Of a stretch of DNA of 64,000 nucleotides, positions 46,339-57,824 are shown in pieces. Position numbers and translations under genes: made by a program. Below the pieces are notes generated by a model. It had not been told where the DNA came from. It ran no database searches and saw nothing but the letters and a program-made list of their open reading frames with translations. Source of the DNA: Gordius sp. MW1 (Eukaryota > Nematomorpha > Gordioida > Gordea > Gordiidae). The stretch covers positions 6,820,001-6,884,000 of the forward strand of contig OZ038526.1 in assembly GCA_964036665.1 (NCBI GenBank), read 5' to 3'. Each line of letters begins with the position of its first letter. Position 1 is the stretch's first letter.

Positions 46339-46446
46339 CATGGGCATGGCCACAGGTGTATAAAGAGGCAACTGCACCACCTTAAATCCCCAAAAAATCG
46401 CTTTCTTTGCTCTATCCCCTCCCCCAAAATCCTGGCTACCCCTATG
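46339..46446. mobile_element. Decayed hAT MITE
   Basis: CATGGGCATGGCCACAGG at the left and CCTGGCTACCCCTATG at the right are degenerate versions of the CATGGGCGTAGCC ends, 108 bp apart. Confidence 0.5.
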
Positions 46447-47301
46447 AATCTGTTTAAATATCCTTTAATTCTGTTTATATAAAGTCAAAGCGGGGTTTTA
46501 TCTCCCTTCAATTATGGGTCCTTAAATTTTGACACCAGTCACGGTTTAAAAGCACTTTTTTAAGGACTGAAACTCCAATGGATCGTTCAAATGCAGAAAA
46601 AGTTCAATTCACTTTATTTGGCTCCGTACAAACTATCTAGGTTTTAGTAGCTTGATTAGTCAATGGGTCAGTAATAATAATTATGAGCCTTCAAGGAGGG
46701 CTCTAAGCTTTTCCCACCGGAAAGAGATAAATGTTTTGCTGTCGCCAGGATTTCTATGATTAATGATTTACACTAGTATATGCATGCATCATATTGGTTA
46801 CCCTACCCAGCAGCCTTAATGTATGATGATGTGATGGCAAGGCCAGCTTTACTTTCCATCAGCAGTCATGGTGTGGCAGGCTCCGAGCATCATGATGTAG
46901 AGATAAAATGTTTACAAGGCATCAACATCACAAATAGTTTCTTAAGATGTTGGGTAAATGGGTTCGTCTTGGTGCATCTTGGTGACGGATGGAGAGGGAG
47001 TAGACTTGTCAAGTTGTAATTTTTATTGAATGACATTTTTAATCAAGTACAACAAATCCTTAATTAGTGTTAAGCTGCTACTATGTGAAACATTGATTTG
47101 ATTGTGTTCTATGCGCGGACCTACGTTTATTAGTTGAACAATGACAACTTATAATATTGTCAATTAAAAATTGTTGAATTGATTCATTTTTTTGGTTCTT
47201 AAGTGATAGATACACAATCCTATCATACCGGATATACATTTGTTAACAAATTAACGATAACATGCCTCTAACAATTTAAATTTTTTAGTTACTCCACTGC
47301 C
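46447..47301. other. Mostly unique spacer
   Basis: About 46680-47030 has balanced composition and an 80-codon plus frame (46780-47019) with no recognised motif. No splice context supports it, and I do not call it a gene. Confidence 0.3.
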
Positions 47302-47409
47302 CATGGGCGTAGCCAGGTTTTGGATTAAGAAGGGGGGGGGGGCGAAACGTTCAAAAGTTCAATTAGGGGTGGGGGCAAAACATCGCCCCCCCCCCTGGCT
47401 ACGCCCATG
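47302..47409. mobile_element. hAT MITE (CATGGGCGTAGCC family), perfect 8-bp duplication
   Basis: CATGGGCGTAGCCAGG to CCTGGCTACGCCCATG, flanked by CCACTGCC on both sides (47294-47301 and 47410-47417). It is one of the shortest copies, lacking most of the AT core. Confidence 0.92.
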
Positions 47410-47417
47410 CCACTGCC

Positions 47418-48106
47418 GAATCACTCAACTAAGTTTATTTAGATTTGCCCCTCATACTATGATAAGTTTAATCATTGTCATAATTGACCTGCTATTGCCT
47501 CAATTTTAAATCTAACAAAGACACATTTAAACCATTTGCACTCATATGACCACTTCACCAAAATTAATTACTTGCGAAAATAGTGTAATCCATTACGGAT
47601 GTTTGCAAGCGATATAAGAGGTTGTTTGTGGCAGCAACATGTCACCCTGGTCATAGGGTTGAGACGAGGGGGCAGGCATGACAACTCAGTCAGACAATTT
47701 ATCTTCGTCACTTACTTCATTTAAGACTATGTCGCGTGACATTAACCAAAAATGTCGTTTAAACTTCGTTATCCTATTTGTTGAGCCCCCTTAATTAATG
47801 ATTACTTTTAAACAATTGGAAATAATCTATCGCACAAAAACAATCTACTATGCCACGTTTACACGAGTTGCACCTAGCATTGATGGTTAGACAATTTTCA
47901 TTTGAGGCAAAATACCAATAAGATTTAGCGAAATCTCAATAAAACGCAAATTAAACATATTAAATTTTTGCAGATTCATTAATGAATAAGCATTCAGATT
48001 GTGAGAGTTTGATTTTTAATTAAGTCGAAATTACACCTTTTTGCAAAGAGATTTATTTTTTGAATTTAGAAATTATTCCTAATTAATGTTTGGATATATA
48101 TAACAG
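47418..48106. other. Intron side of the 48107 exon
   Basis: No repeat family or second exon was recognised. The stretch ends in ATATATAACAG, the splice acceptor for the exon at 48107, with a weak pyrimidine tract. Confidence 0.4.
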
Positions 48107-49375
48107 GGTTCAACTAGTTTATCTACGCCTGACCAAAGTCCTCTTACGCTTCTGGTCAAGGCTTGTTCTGATTTGGATCAGCTGACTAGCAACATCGAAA
48201 GAAAGCGGTTAAACTCCATGGTTTCTTTGGGCAAAATGGATACCCATTTTTCCCCATCAAAGCGGCCTCGTTTGGATTGTAACGAAGAAAACGTATACCC
48301 TATCAGGCAGAACGCTGTGCCAAGACGCTTAGATTCTCTTAACCCACCCGATCCTAGATTTTGCATTAGTACAACACAGAAAAACTTCGATGAAAGAAAA
48401 AATGTTCCTCACGGCAATATTTATGAGCCCAAACCAAATGTTGGCGTCCATCATTTTGACCCCTCTGTAAAACATAAAAGTTTCAAAAAGGACCCCGAGA
48501 AACAGAAGACTCACAGCGAGCTTAGCATAGAAGATGCGCATATTCCGTCACATTCCTGCTTGTCCATATGTGGGAATCAGGCGTGCTCTTGTAAAAAAAC
48601 ATTCAAATCCACACCCAACTGTGCAATACCTTCCCCGCACAATGCATGCCCTATCAATTCTTACGATTGGTCAAATCTTGCATCAAATGCTAATCACATA
48701 TTACCCTATCCCATGCCTATGTATTCTCCTTTTCTAGTCCCTCCTACCCCTTCTTACACTACACCATTATCCTTTGGATCCTTGCCATCGCTGGGTAAAT
48801 CGATGGTCCCTTTCGAATTTCATGGCCATTGCCTGAACCAAAACTTACCGAGCAACGGTGTACCCTATCATCCCTTCCCTTTCATTCCTACATATTATGG
48901 AACACCTACGATGGGTTGTCACGCTCAGGCGGCTACTACAAGCACTGTATCAACCAATTTGGCATCTCTCAACAATCACCCTAGCACAAAGTTAGCTAAA
49001 CCATCGCAATTTACGCATTGCGCACCCTTGATCGAACCCACGACGAAACCGGTACAAATGACCAGTATCCCTAAAATGGTACCCACTCACCCATATCATC
49101 CTCCTCAATCCCCTTTGACCCCTTGGTACATGGCAGCCGAAACGTCGCGAATGTACTACGACTACTACTACCGAATTTGGCTTTACAATCGCTCCTTTAA
49201 TCAATTGTTAAATCCCAACTTCAACTATCCCATTAACGAACATTATCTAAACCCATCGGCTCCCTATGGTCTTAACCAAAACTTACAAGGTTGGGTCGAA
49301 CTTGAAACGCCCAAATTAATTCCTGATAATTTTATTGTGGATGATATACCATCTGCTGTTGCCCATAACGGCTGA
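48107..49375 (+). CDS. Terminal exon of a Tyr/Pro-rich, possibly NET-like nuclear protein
   Basis: 422 codons then TGA. An in-frame TAA lies just upstream (48101-48103) and the acceptor AACAG|GGT makes this the last coding exon. The first ATG inside is at 48218. Near its start it reads STPDQSPLTLLVKACSDLD. SPLxLLxxxCS resembles the Sp motif (SPLALLAQTCS) of NET-family zinc-finger regulators (Noc, Elbow, ZNF703/503) and of Sp/buttonhead factors. A basic SKRPRLD (nuclear-signal-like) follows, then a Cys cluster HSCLSICGNQACSCKKTF. Its HxC-x8-C spacing recalls the first half of the NET finger, but the expected HLRTH half is absent. The C-terminal half is rich in Pro, Tyr, Asn and His (HPYHPPQSPLTPWYM, YYDYYYRIW). 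I infer a regulatory, largely disordered protein; the family call is tentative. Confidence 0.7.
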   Translation, partial: GSTSLSTPDQSPLTLLVKACSDLDQLTSNIERKRLNSMVSLGKMDTHFSPSKRPRLDCNEENVYPIRQNAVPRRLDSLNPPDPRFCISTTQKNFDERKNVPHGNIYEPKPNVGVHHFDPSVKHKSFKKDPEKQKTHSELSIEDAHIPSHSCLSICGNQACSCKKTFKSTPNCAIPSPHNACPINSYDWSNLASNANHILPYPMPMYSPFLVPPTPSYTTPLSFGSLPSLGKSMVPFEFHGHCLNQNLPSNGVPYHPFPFIPTYYGTPTMGCHAQAATTSTVSTNLASLNNHPSTKLAKPSQFTHCAPLIEPTTKPVQMTSIPKMVPTHPYHPPQSPLTPWYMAAETSRMYYDYYYRIWLYNRSFNQLLNPNFNYPINEHYLNPSAPYGLNQNLQGWVELETPKLIPDNFIVDDIPSAVAHNG

Positions 49376-49682
49376 CCTTAAACAGATGTTGCATAAATGG
49401 ACGACGACGATCAATTTATAATGAAGACTCTCTTCCTCACCACCTAACTTAACTTCGTCAGATCAATTAGGTTCCCAGATTTTGTCGTTTTACCATCTTT
49501 GGATTTCGTTTCAGTTTCACATTAGCATATACCGAAATTATATATCCAACATTGAAATTTATTGTTCAACCACATCATATGTACACCCCCATACCAATTG
49601 CTGCATATGTTATGTACATAGGGATGCTATGTGATACAACAGACTAGTTTTTTCATAAAATACCCGGCGGTTCTCAAATAAA
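49376..49682 (+). other. 3' untranslated region with AATAAA signal
   Basis: After the TGA of the 48107 exon the sequence runs about 300 bp without a splice cue to AATAAA (49677-49682), followed by T/GT-rich DNA. This fits a normal polyadenylation site for that gene. Confidence 0.6.
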
Positions 49683-50535
49683 ATTATTTTATAAGCTTAA
49701 AGTTTATTTTACTTCCACACAGTTTGTATGATTTTAAATTTTATTGCTCATTAATAAATAAACCATGTGCTTAATTGCGATATCTAGTTTCTTAGCAAGC
49801 CCATTACCAAAGAGTTACTAAAAAAAATTATTAAGTTTATTAAATTAGTTTTTGCTATTTATCTCATTTATAAGATCTGGGTCAAAACAGGTTGGTCACT
49901 GAATTCACTTTTAGGCCCTTAGAAAGGCGCTATGACAGACCTTTACGGATTACATTATGCTTATTGTTGAGGCAAAAAATAATTTCATTAAATAGACTAT
50001 ATTCAGCGCTTAGTTTTGAATAGCGCTTTTTAAACCAATTATTTATATATTAAATCATTAATGCCAAATGCGCTACCTAGAAAACTCTGGCCTTCCTTCA
50101 TACAATATTTGTAGCTATTTTATAAATAACATTATGGGTAAATAGATTGACTTTGACGGTTCTTCAAATGATTTAGTGTTGTAGGTTTATATCTCATCTC
50201 ATCTATACATATGTCAACTTAAATTTATTACCGTCTAAAGTTCTTTGTAAATCTTGCACTCTTTTAACACTCGCAGTCACAGTTTTATTTATAAATTTAA
50301 TACTTTGAACTCTTACTTACATTAATATGTGCCTTAAGTGGCTCTTTGTGAAAGTACAAAGAGAATAGTCTCGAAAAATGGGAAATAATGGAATCTATTT
50401 TAAAGAAATTTCCTTTGAGTGTGATGAATGCACTTAGATTTGTCGAAAAACGACATAATTCTTTGCTTAAAGAAGGCAACGATATTTGGATACTTTTAAG
50501 CGTATCATATATATGAAGTTTATATTAGATTGAGT
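49683..50535. other. Spacer, no gene seen
   Basis: AT-rich sequence downstream of the gene. A 60-codon minus-strand frame at 50297-50479 has no support. Confidence 0.35.
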
Positions 50536-50673
50536 CATGGGCGTAGCCAGGTTTTGGATTGGGGGGGGGCGAAACGTTTAAAAGTTCAATTAGGGGGGGG
50601 GGCAAAACATACATTTTTTTAATTTTTAAGGGTTTTTGCATTAAAAAAATCTCCCCCCCCGCTCACGCCCATG
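50536..50673. mobile_element. hAT MITE (CATGGGCGTAGCC family)
   Basis: CATGGGCGTAGCCAGG to GCTCACGCCCATG. The flanks gattgagt and gattaagt are an 8-bp duplication with one difference. The interior is of the AACGTTTAAAAGTTCAATT subtype. Confidence 0.85.
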
Positions 50674-50689
50674 GATTAAGTCGTATACA

Positions 50690-50829
50690 CATGAGCATAG
50701 CCAGGATTTAGAATAGGGCAAATTAGTTAGGGAGGGCAAAATGATAATATCTATATTAATTATTTCTTAAAAACTAAATGAATTTGGGGGAGAGGGAGGA
50801 GCTGCCTCTCTCTTCTGGTTAAGCCAATG
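50690..50829. mobile_element. Decayed hAT MITE beside the previous one
   Basis: CATGAGCATAGCCAGG at the left and GGTTAAGCCAATG at the right, with GGGAGGGCAAAATGATAAT inside (the other internal subtype). It lies 16 bp from the 50536 copy. Confidence 0.6.
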
Positions 50830-53349
50830 TAATTAGTACATCATACGATAACTCTTTGTTTATTTTGATTTATATTGATAAACTATATCAAAAACTGTGT
50901 TAACTATTCAAACATAATTGTGTCTTCAGTCGCTGAAAGTTACATGATAATATAGATTATATACGTTAGTAAAATTAATTATATTAACTATTTTTTTAGT
51001 TGCTTATTATATGGCTGCTACAAAAATAAGTTGAAGAAATATTACTAGGTCCTTTTAAAATCCTTATCAACGCTATGTTTGGCAAAATCATTTTGTTTTA
51101 ATTGGATGTGTCTTTTTTAAATAGCAAATATGTGGAAGTTTTATCGTTTGGCTTAAAAATGAAATTCAGAGATTTAAGAGAGATATTATAAAATCTTTCT
51201 AGAGTGGTACAATTTTTTTCGCAAATGATATCAATCAGTCTAAATATTGTCTTTAAATAGGAGTATTTTGGATAACCCAGCAGGGGGATCCTTTTGAATT
51301 TATCCGCCCCCTGAAGGAAGCCCTAAATTTAATAATATACAGATAAGTTATATTATAAAAGGATACATTTTAATTTTAACCAAACTAATTTGAAGGTCAT
51401 ATCTAGGACTTCTGATTAAAACACATCAGCATGACATACTTTAGTTCAATCGAAGGCGCAATAAGTGCCAAAATATTTAATACCCATAGCCATACTTTAT
51501 AATTAAACATCTTTCAAAATAATTAGTTTACCCTGAAAAATTACAGAAATAGGAATTTAAAGTTAATGACTTAATATTTGTTGGTTTAAACTAAATCTAC
51601 ACCTTATTTAAATTTTAATAGATGTCGAGTATAAGATTCAAATTTCTATCTTACTTGCGCCTTAATATAATACATTTCGTTTATTAATCGTGATAGATGA
51701 AGAAGGCGCTTTATAATGTAGAATGATCACTTTTTCCTTAAGATTAAAACACCATTTACGCCTTAAATAAACCCCAAAAGCTGCTAATATTTTATTCTAT
51801 TAATTCCTTATCATATCCTTCTCAAAATTTGAGATAGATTAATGAAATATAATCAATGTTGTATTTAAAGGGCAGGCATTTTTACGTTGCATAATCATAT
51901 GCCATCGTAAATGAATCTTAATTATTTTATTAACGTATTAAGAATGGTTTAGACTTGATATTTCAGATGCAAGACCTACTAAAATTTATATTTTTAATAC
52001 AATTATTTAAAATCTTTTTGTATTTTGTAAAATGCATTATATAACCCCAATGAGCGGTTGCGCTAAATTGTGCGCCTTGCTTTAACCTAACATGCGTTAC
52101 TCAACAATCCCTATAAATCATTATCGGTGTGCGAGCATACTCGCAGCGCCCAGGCCAAACCAATGTAATCCTAATTAAATGAGTAATTTATGGTTCCTAA
52201 TTTTGACTTTAAATGAACACATTTATAGAGCATATGTACATGATACATTTCTTGTTATACATATATTGATATAAAGATAAATGTATTAAACCTAACATAT
52301 ATCATAGATTTTCTGAGCACTGGCAGCCAAGATTCGGATTGATTGATGAGTTAAGCAAATTCACTGTCATAAATTATCCCGATCAACTAGCGCCATCAGG
52401 GTGAATAGGGAGTGGCTAGTTGATTCAGTGATTAATGTAAATCATGTCAATCGCGATGGTCATCATTGAGACTATTGATTTATCGATGTCCCCTATTTAT
52501 CAATTTATAATAATAATGTAATGGCTGCACAACACACCAATAATATTTATGCGATGTAATATGAAATAATTTATTGAAGTTAAATAGATTTTGTCTATTA
52601 TTCAGACGTTCCTTGATCCGAAGGTTAGGTTATATCTAATATACATTGAAGTATTTAGTTAGCGAATATGGCCCCTTTTTGAACTTAGCATAAGATTTAA
52701 TATACAAAAAAATTAATTATCATATTGGACCTTATAAACCATCCCATATTGTTTTAACAGATTGAATGTAGTAAATATTTAAACAACCAAATGACAGCTA
52801 CTAACAAGGCAGGTAATCGTAGTACTTTAAATACAATGCAGTTTATTCGAGATTATTAGGCCTTAGGCCTAAGCCTAACGGCTGAAATTACATCTGTAAA
52901 CGTAAGAGCCCTATTAAATTCTCTATACCGGCGGGGTCAAGAATAGCTAGACCCATAATATTAAGGAAACCTCATTAATTTTACTACAGATTCTTAAATT
53001 AATATTCTTAAATAAGAATAATTATAAAAATAAATTCAAACATCTTATCGATAAAAACTAATAATATATGAAGACAATCATTGGGTACAATTATAAAAAA
53101 AGCTATGACAAATGATTATACAAATTCAATTAATGTAATATTCCAGCAGAGCAGAGAATCTTCAACGAAGTTTTGTGCAATAATCGAGTGTTTATAAAAT
53201 TGCAGACTGCATTCATGGCGTCGGAAAAAACAAAACCATTGAACCACAGTGGGCACACAGGTTTTGGTAGGCCAAATTGGTGATTATATCTTATATAACT
53301 TGTTGCAATTTTTCTTCTACTTTATTTATTATTTTTCATGTATTAGGTT
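50830..53349. other. 2.5 kb of spacer, no gene seen
   Basis: AT-rich with no recognised transposon ends. About 52020-52520 is somewhat more balanced in composition. Short palindromic CCTTAGGCCTAAGCC occurs near 52861. No exon is supported. Confidence 0.35.
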
Positions 53350-54750
53350 TCACAGTCGTGGAATTTGTCCTGATACTTATCGATCTTGTTAAAGTGAGCG
53401 CCATGTCCTGGTTTATCTTCCTAGTCTTCATAACTTTGTCTACTTGCCCTTTCCTCATCTTTTCCCCAGCACCTCCATTTCACTACTTTTAGATTTACAC
53501 CATTCGCCTCCCTATCTTAGCCGATTTTCGCTAATCAAGTTCGCCACATGTTGAATACCCATTTTTGCTCTTAACCAGTCATTCGTCATAACCCTATCTT
53601 CACATCTCCGTGGCTTGTAAAAACTTCTCTTTTGTGGCGTTTAACGCCCATGTTTTACTTCTATAGAGGAACACGTTGGTTTTACGATGGTTTTATAAGC
53701 TTTGCTTTACAACCATACTGACATCTTCTTGTAACATACACCATACTTTTTACATGCATGCATTGACTTTTGTGCACCTCCCTCTTGATGTGGCATCGAG
53801 CCGATATATAAACTGTCTATTTTTGGGCCTCTAGATGGTCATCTAGCGATGAAATGTGCCTCATCTCCAAGAATACCGTTTTTCGATTGTTGACCTTTAA
53901 GTAGAGTTGTTAAGAACTAGTTCATTTTCAACTAGTTCATAGAACTTGTACTTTTTTCTAAACTTAGAGCTGAACTAGGTACCTTCCAAAAAATTTGAAC
54001 TGTGAACTTGAATTAGTTCGTTTTTTTTAAGATTGAACTTGAACTAGTTATTTTTTTCAAATTCTGAACTTGAATTATACACTATAATTGAACTAGTTTA
54101 TCACAAACGTATTTTAAAATAAATTTATAAGCCGAGTTTATTGTTTGTATATGCATCAACAATTAGACGTGCATTGTCTTCGCGGTAATCATACAAACAT
54201 ACAGTAATCGCGCATTTTTGATTTTAAAAAGACAAAAAAAATCTTGCTTGTTTTATTGTCAGCACTTAGTAAGATTTAGCTAATTAATGTGATTTATAAA
54301 AGCCTGTACTTTCACATGATTTTTATTATAAATTATAATTGTATATTGTTTGTAATAAAGATTTTAAACATTGTATAGTTGATGCTTTTGTTACATATGA
54401 AATTTCCTTAAATTAGAATTTCAAATATATAATTAATAAACTATAAAATTTATTTAAAATTTTGGATGGGATCCAAAAAAACTGATTTTAATTCAGGAAT
54501 CATTTCCTAAAACCCCTTGGATTAGATTTAAACTTTATCATTTTAAAAAAATGAACATAACTTTGAACTCAACTAGTTATTTTTTTTTAAATTGAACTAT
54601 TAACTTGAACTAGTTACATTTTTTCCTACTTGAACTAGTTTTTTTTTGAAAAAATATGAACTTCAACTAGTTCGTATAATAGATGGACTTTAAGAGCTCT
54701 ACCTTTAAGCCATACCCAGCTAAGCGCGTTGACCACATACATTAAGATAC
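53350..54750 (-). mobile_element. RTE-type LINE 3' fragment, interrupted by a hAT element
   Basis: The minus strand reads the C-terminal half of the reverse transcriptase and the region beyond it. TRLAGYGL (about 54720) precedes the hAT insertion. After it come VNNRKTVFLEMR (about 53880), then MTNDWLRAKMGIQHVANLI (about 53540-53600). These match the plus-strand copy at 54850-57680 codon for codon in places. The copy starts within the reverse transcriptase (5' truncated) and carries several stops and frame changes. Without the insertion about 600 bp of LINE remain. Confidence 0.8.
53902..54701. mobile_element. 800-bp hAT-type element with AACTAGTT subterminal repeats
   Basis: It starts TAGAGTTGTTAAGAAC and ends CTTTAAGAGCTCTA, flanked by the perfect 8-bp duplication CCTTTAAG (53894-53901 and 54702-54709). 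GAACTAGTTC-type palindromic motifs are packed into the ~150 bp next to each end, typical of transposase-binding subterminal repeats. It carries no transposase. The fragment at 7868-8305 belongs to the same family. Confidence 0.9.
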
Positions 54751-55213
54751 TTACCAATTAATAAATATAAACGTTTTTATAAGTAAGTTTTTAGAATTAT
54801 AAAATATTATTACATTTATAATTTAATATTTTATAATTCTATAAATATAGACATGATAACGAAAGACATTCAAGAGTCATCGCCATGGTGAATGCTATAT
54901 GCCGATGATATAGTACTATGCGAGGAAACGAGGGAGAATGTATTCGAAGTTGCCCAAAAGTGGTCAAAGCGCTTAGGTGGATATGGTTTAAATGTCAACG
55001 ATCGAAAAACGGTATACATGGAAATGAATGGTACAGGCAGCCCATCGCTGGATGACCTCTAAAGTACCCAAAAGTAGACAGGTTTACATACCATGGCTCG
55101 ATGCTACATCAGAAAGGAAGGTTGCGCAACGGAAGTCAATGTTCGAATCCTAAAAGGATGGCTTAAATTGCGAAGTATATCCGGTGTAATGTGCGACAAG
55201 AAAATGCCAATAT

Positions 55214-55514
55214 GGTATCGTATCCGGAGATACGAAGATGAAGATATCTTCCCACCTCATCTTATTCAAAAGTTAAGAGTTCAACACGCGGTACAATTCT
55301 TTTGATCTTACACATTGTACACTCATAGCGTAGACCATTATTCTTTTACATTTAATTCCTAGTACGCGTATGTTACCCCCCCCCCCCCCGCCGCGCTTAT
55401 ACGTTTGTGTTATTTATTTCTCCCCATATATGATTATTTATCAACATGAATACGGATGAGTGATTTGTAATAAGGAGATTGATACATTAATATAATTTTT
55501 CTTGTAATAAAATA
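55214..55514. repeat. Left arm of the inverted repeat
   Basis: It begins GGTATCGTATCCGG, itself part of CGTATCCGGAGATACG and next to the palindrome GAAGATATCTTC. It matches the right arm in reverse complement over about 300 bp with only a handful of differences, mainly around a C-run. Confidence 0.92.
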
Positions 55515-57185
55515 ACAAATATCGCATTCCTGGGAAAAGGAACAAATAAAAAAGGATTCCGGGCGGAACACGATTTACAAATATTTGAAGGAAGAATTAT
55601 TAGGAATTAATTGGGGGAATTTAAAGGAATATTGGGCCATAAAAAAATAAATTGTTGGGGGATGGCCGGGCTTAAAGCCACTAAATAAAGATGAATTTAC
55701 CGCTCGTTCCTGCGAAAAGGAATATGATTTGCGAATTTTGAAGGAAGGGGGAATTATCAGGCTTGAATTGGGGGAAATATTGTTGTGGGATGGCCGGGCT
55801 TAAAGCCACTAAATAAAATAACTTTACCGCTCTACATTTCGCCAATCTATTTTATTACAAGAAAAATTATATTAATGTATCAATCTCCTTATTACAAATC
55901 ACTCATCCGTATTCATGTTGATAAATAATCATATATGGGGAGAAATAAATAACACAAACGTATAAGCGCGGCGGGGGGGGGGGGTAACATATGCCTACTA
56001 AGAATTAAATGTAAAAGAATAATGGTCTACGCTATGAGTGTACAATGTGTAAGATCAAAAGAATTGTACCGCGTGTTGAACTCTTAACTTTTGAATAAGA
56101 TGAGGTGGGAAGATATCTTCATCTTCGTATCTCCGGATACGATACCTTTCCCTTTTAAAAGTCGAAGACTTAATGTATTTTCGATAGAGTTCCAAGAGCT
56201 CAGTGCAACTATCAAGGCGGCGTTATTAACATTATAAGTTTCAAACATCTGGCATCGAATACCAACTCTGGCCTTTGCTCACACGACAACTGATATATGT
56301 AAAAATCAGTGATAAAAAGGCAACGTCATGGCTAACGGATTTTTCGTCCAGCTCTGTGACTCACCTAGCAATAGCCTTGACAAAACTTATAACTAATATA
56401 GAGTGTAAACTGCCATCTTGAAAATTATCCTTTCTTGCCCACGCGCAGACTGTCAAATAATAGTCAAAGAAACCGCGGGGGGGGGGTTTAAATATTGGTT
56501 AATAATATAATTTTCATATAATAAATATATGTAAATAAATCAAGTGTATAATTCTGTCTTACAATAATATTTTAGCGGCACATTAAGAATTTAGGCCTTG
56601 AGAATCAGTTAGGGATCATTCTGCATAATTGATATTTTGATTTAAATCAGTTTCGGGATTTTCATTCGTTCGAAGAATTCTGACAGCTGTTCTCAGACAT
56701 ATTGGAATTTCCACTGAATTATGTTTGCGGTTTAAATTTGGTAGCCAATTGTTCGAAGGAATTGTTTTCTTCCTCCGTCTCCCAATATTTCCGAATCGTG
56801 GATTGGTTCGATTGTTTTACTGGAATAATTTTATCCGATATCCCTGCGCTGTGACGGTTGTTCATGGCAAACGGGATGTTCCTGGAATAATTTTATCCGA
56901 ATAATTTTATCCATTCAGAAGAAGGGGGGGGCGGCAATTTGAATTCCAAATTAATCTTTCTGTATAAATTATTTTCTTTTTCGTTTTGTAGAATAATTCC
57001 TGGTTTCCTCCTTCGGGCGTGAGTAGAATATCTGACACCAAATATCGCATTTGGCGAAGGAATACGATTCAAATAAAAAGGTTCAGAAGGGAAGAATTAT
57101 TAGGAATTAATTGGGGGAATTGTTGGGCCGTAAAAAGATAAACTATTGGGGGATGGCCGGGCTTAAAGCCACAATTATCATGATT
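55216..57185. mobile_element. 1.97-kb unclassified insertion with long inverted arms
   Basis: It is flanked by TATGG (55211-55215 and 57186-57190) inside the RTE copy, which fixes both ends. It contains two ~300-bp inverted arms (55214-55514 and 55848-56146) with a 333-bp loop, then about 1 kb of further sequence. Three copies of a ~120-150-bp repeat ending GATGGCCGGGCTTAAAGCC lie in the loop (ending about 55680 and 55808) and at the right end (about 57040-57172). No open frame of note and no terminal inverted repeat across the whole insert were found. It may be a non-autonomous element carrying a later duplicated inversion, or two elements in tandem. Confidence 0.8.
55848..56146. repeat. Right arm of the inverted repeat
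   Basis: The mirror of 55214-55514, ending CCGGATACGATACC. The near-identity of the arms means a recent inversion-duplication or ongoing gene conversion between them. Confidence 0.92.
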
Positions 57186-57824
57186 TATGGTTGAAGAGCA
57201 AAGCTTACAAATCCATCATAACACCGGTGTTACTTTATGGAAGTGAAACATGGGCATAAAACACCACGGAAGGAAAGCTATTACAAGACAGGGATGAGAA
57301 TGACTAGGTGGGCTCGGGGCATACTAAGCTCGACTATATGACGAATGACTTTCTGATGACAAAAATGGGTATTCAACCTATGGCGGACATGTTTAATGAA
57401 GAATAGCTAAGGTGGTAAGGGCATATACTAAGAAGGGGCACGAATGACGTAAATCGAAAAGGACAGGACTTGGAGGTACCGGACAAGAGAGGAAGAGGAC
57501 AACCCCGTGTCACGTGAAAAGGTCAAGTCGATAAAGTAATGAAAACAAAAGAGATAGTCAAGATATGGCACTCACCAGGTCAAGATGGAAGAAACTAATT
57601 AAAAACAAATCCCACTACTGTGGGGCCAAACAACTGATACAGAAGAAGGTTACATCTATATTGAAACAACTGTGCCTGCTAAATAGAAATCATATATTAA
57701 ATTTACCTATAAATAACTTGGTTACAAATTTAGGACTGGGACCTTTTATTAACACCCGCTAAAATCTATTGTAATACCTTTGGCTAAATATTTTAGGGCA
57801 AGAGTTTATGGCAATTGGTATTGT

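Larger units (their letters stand above)
54850..57680 (+). mobile_element. RTE-type LINE 3' fragment, interrupted by a 1.97-kb insertion
   Basis: It reads MLYADDIVLCEETRENVF (the YADD catalytic box), then WSKRLGGYGLNVNDRKT (about 54958-55010), then SISGVMCDKKMPIW up to 55215. The reverse transcriptase resumes at 57186 with WLKSKAYKSIITPVLLYGSE, MTNDFLMTKMGIQPMADMF and finally LTRSRWKKLI near 57590. Removing one TATGG copy and the insert joins KKMPIW to LKSKAY, as in intact family members. Several in-frame stops show it is dead. The 5' part including the endonuclease is absent. Confidence 0.88.
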
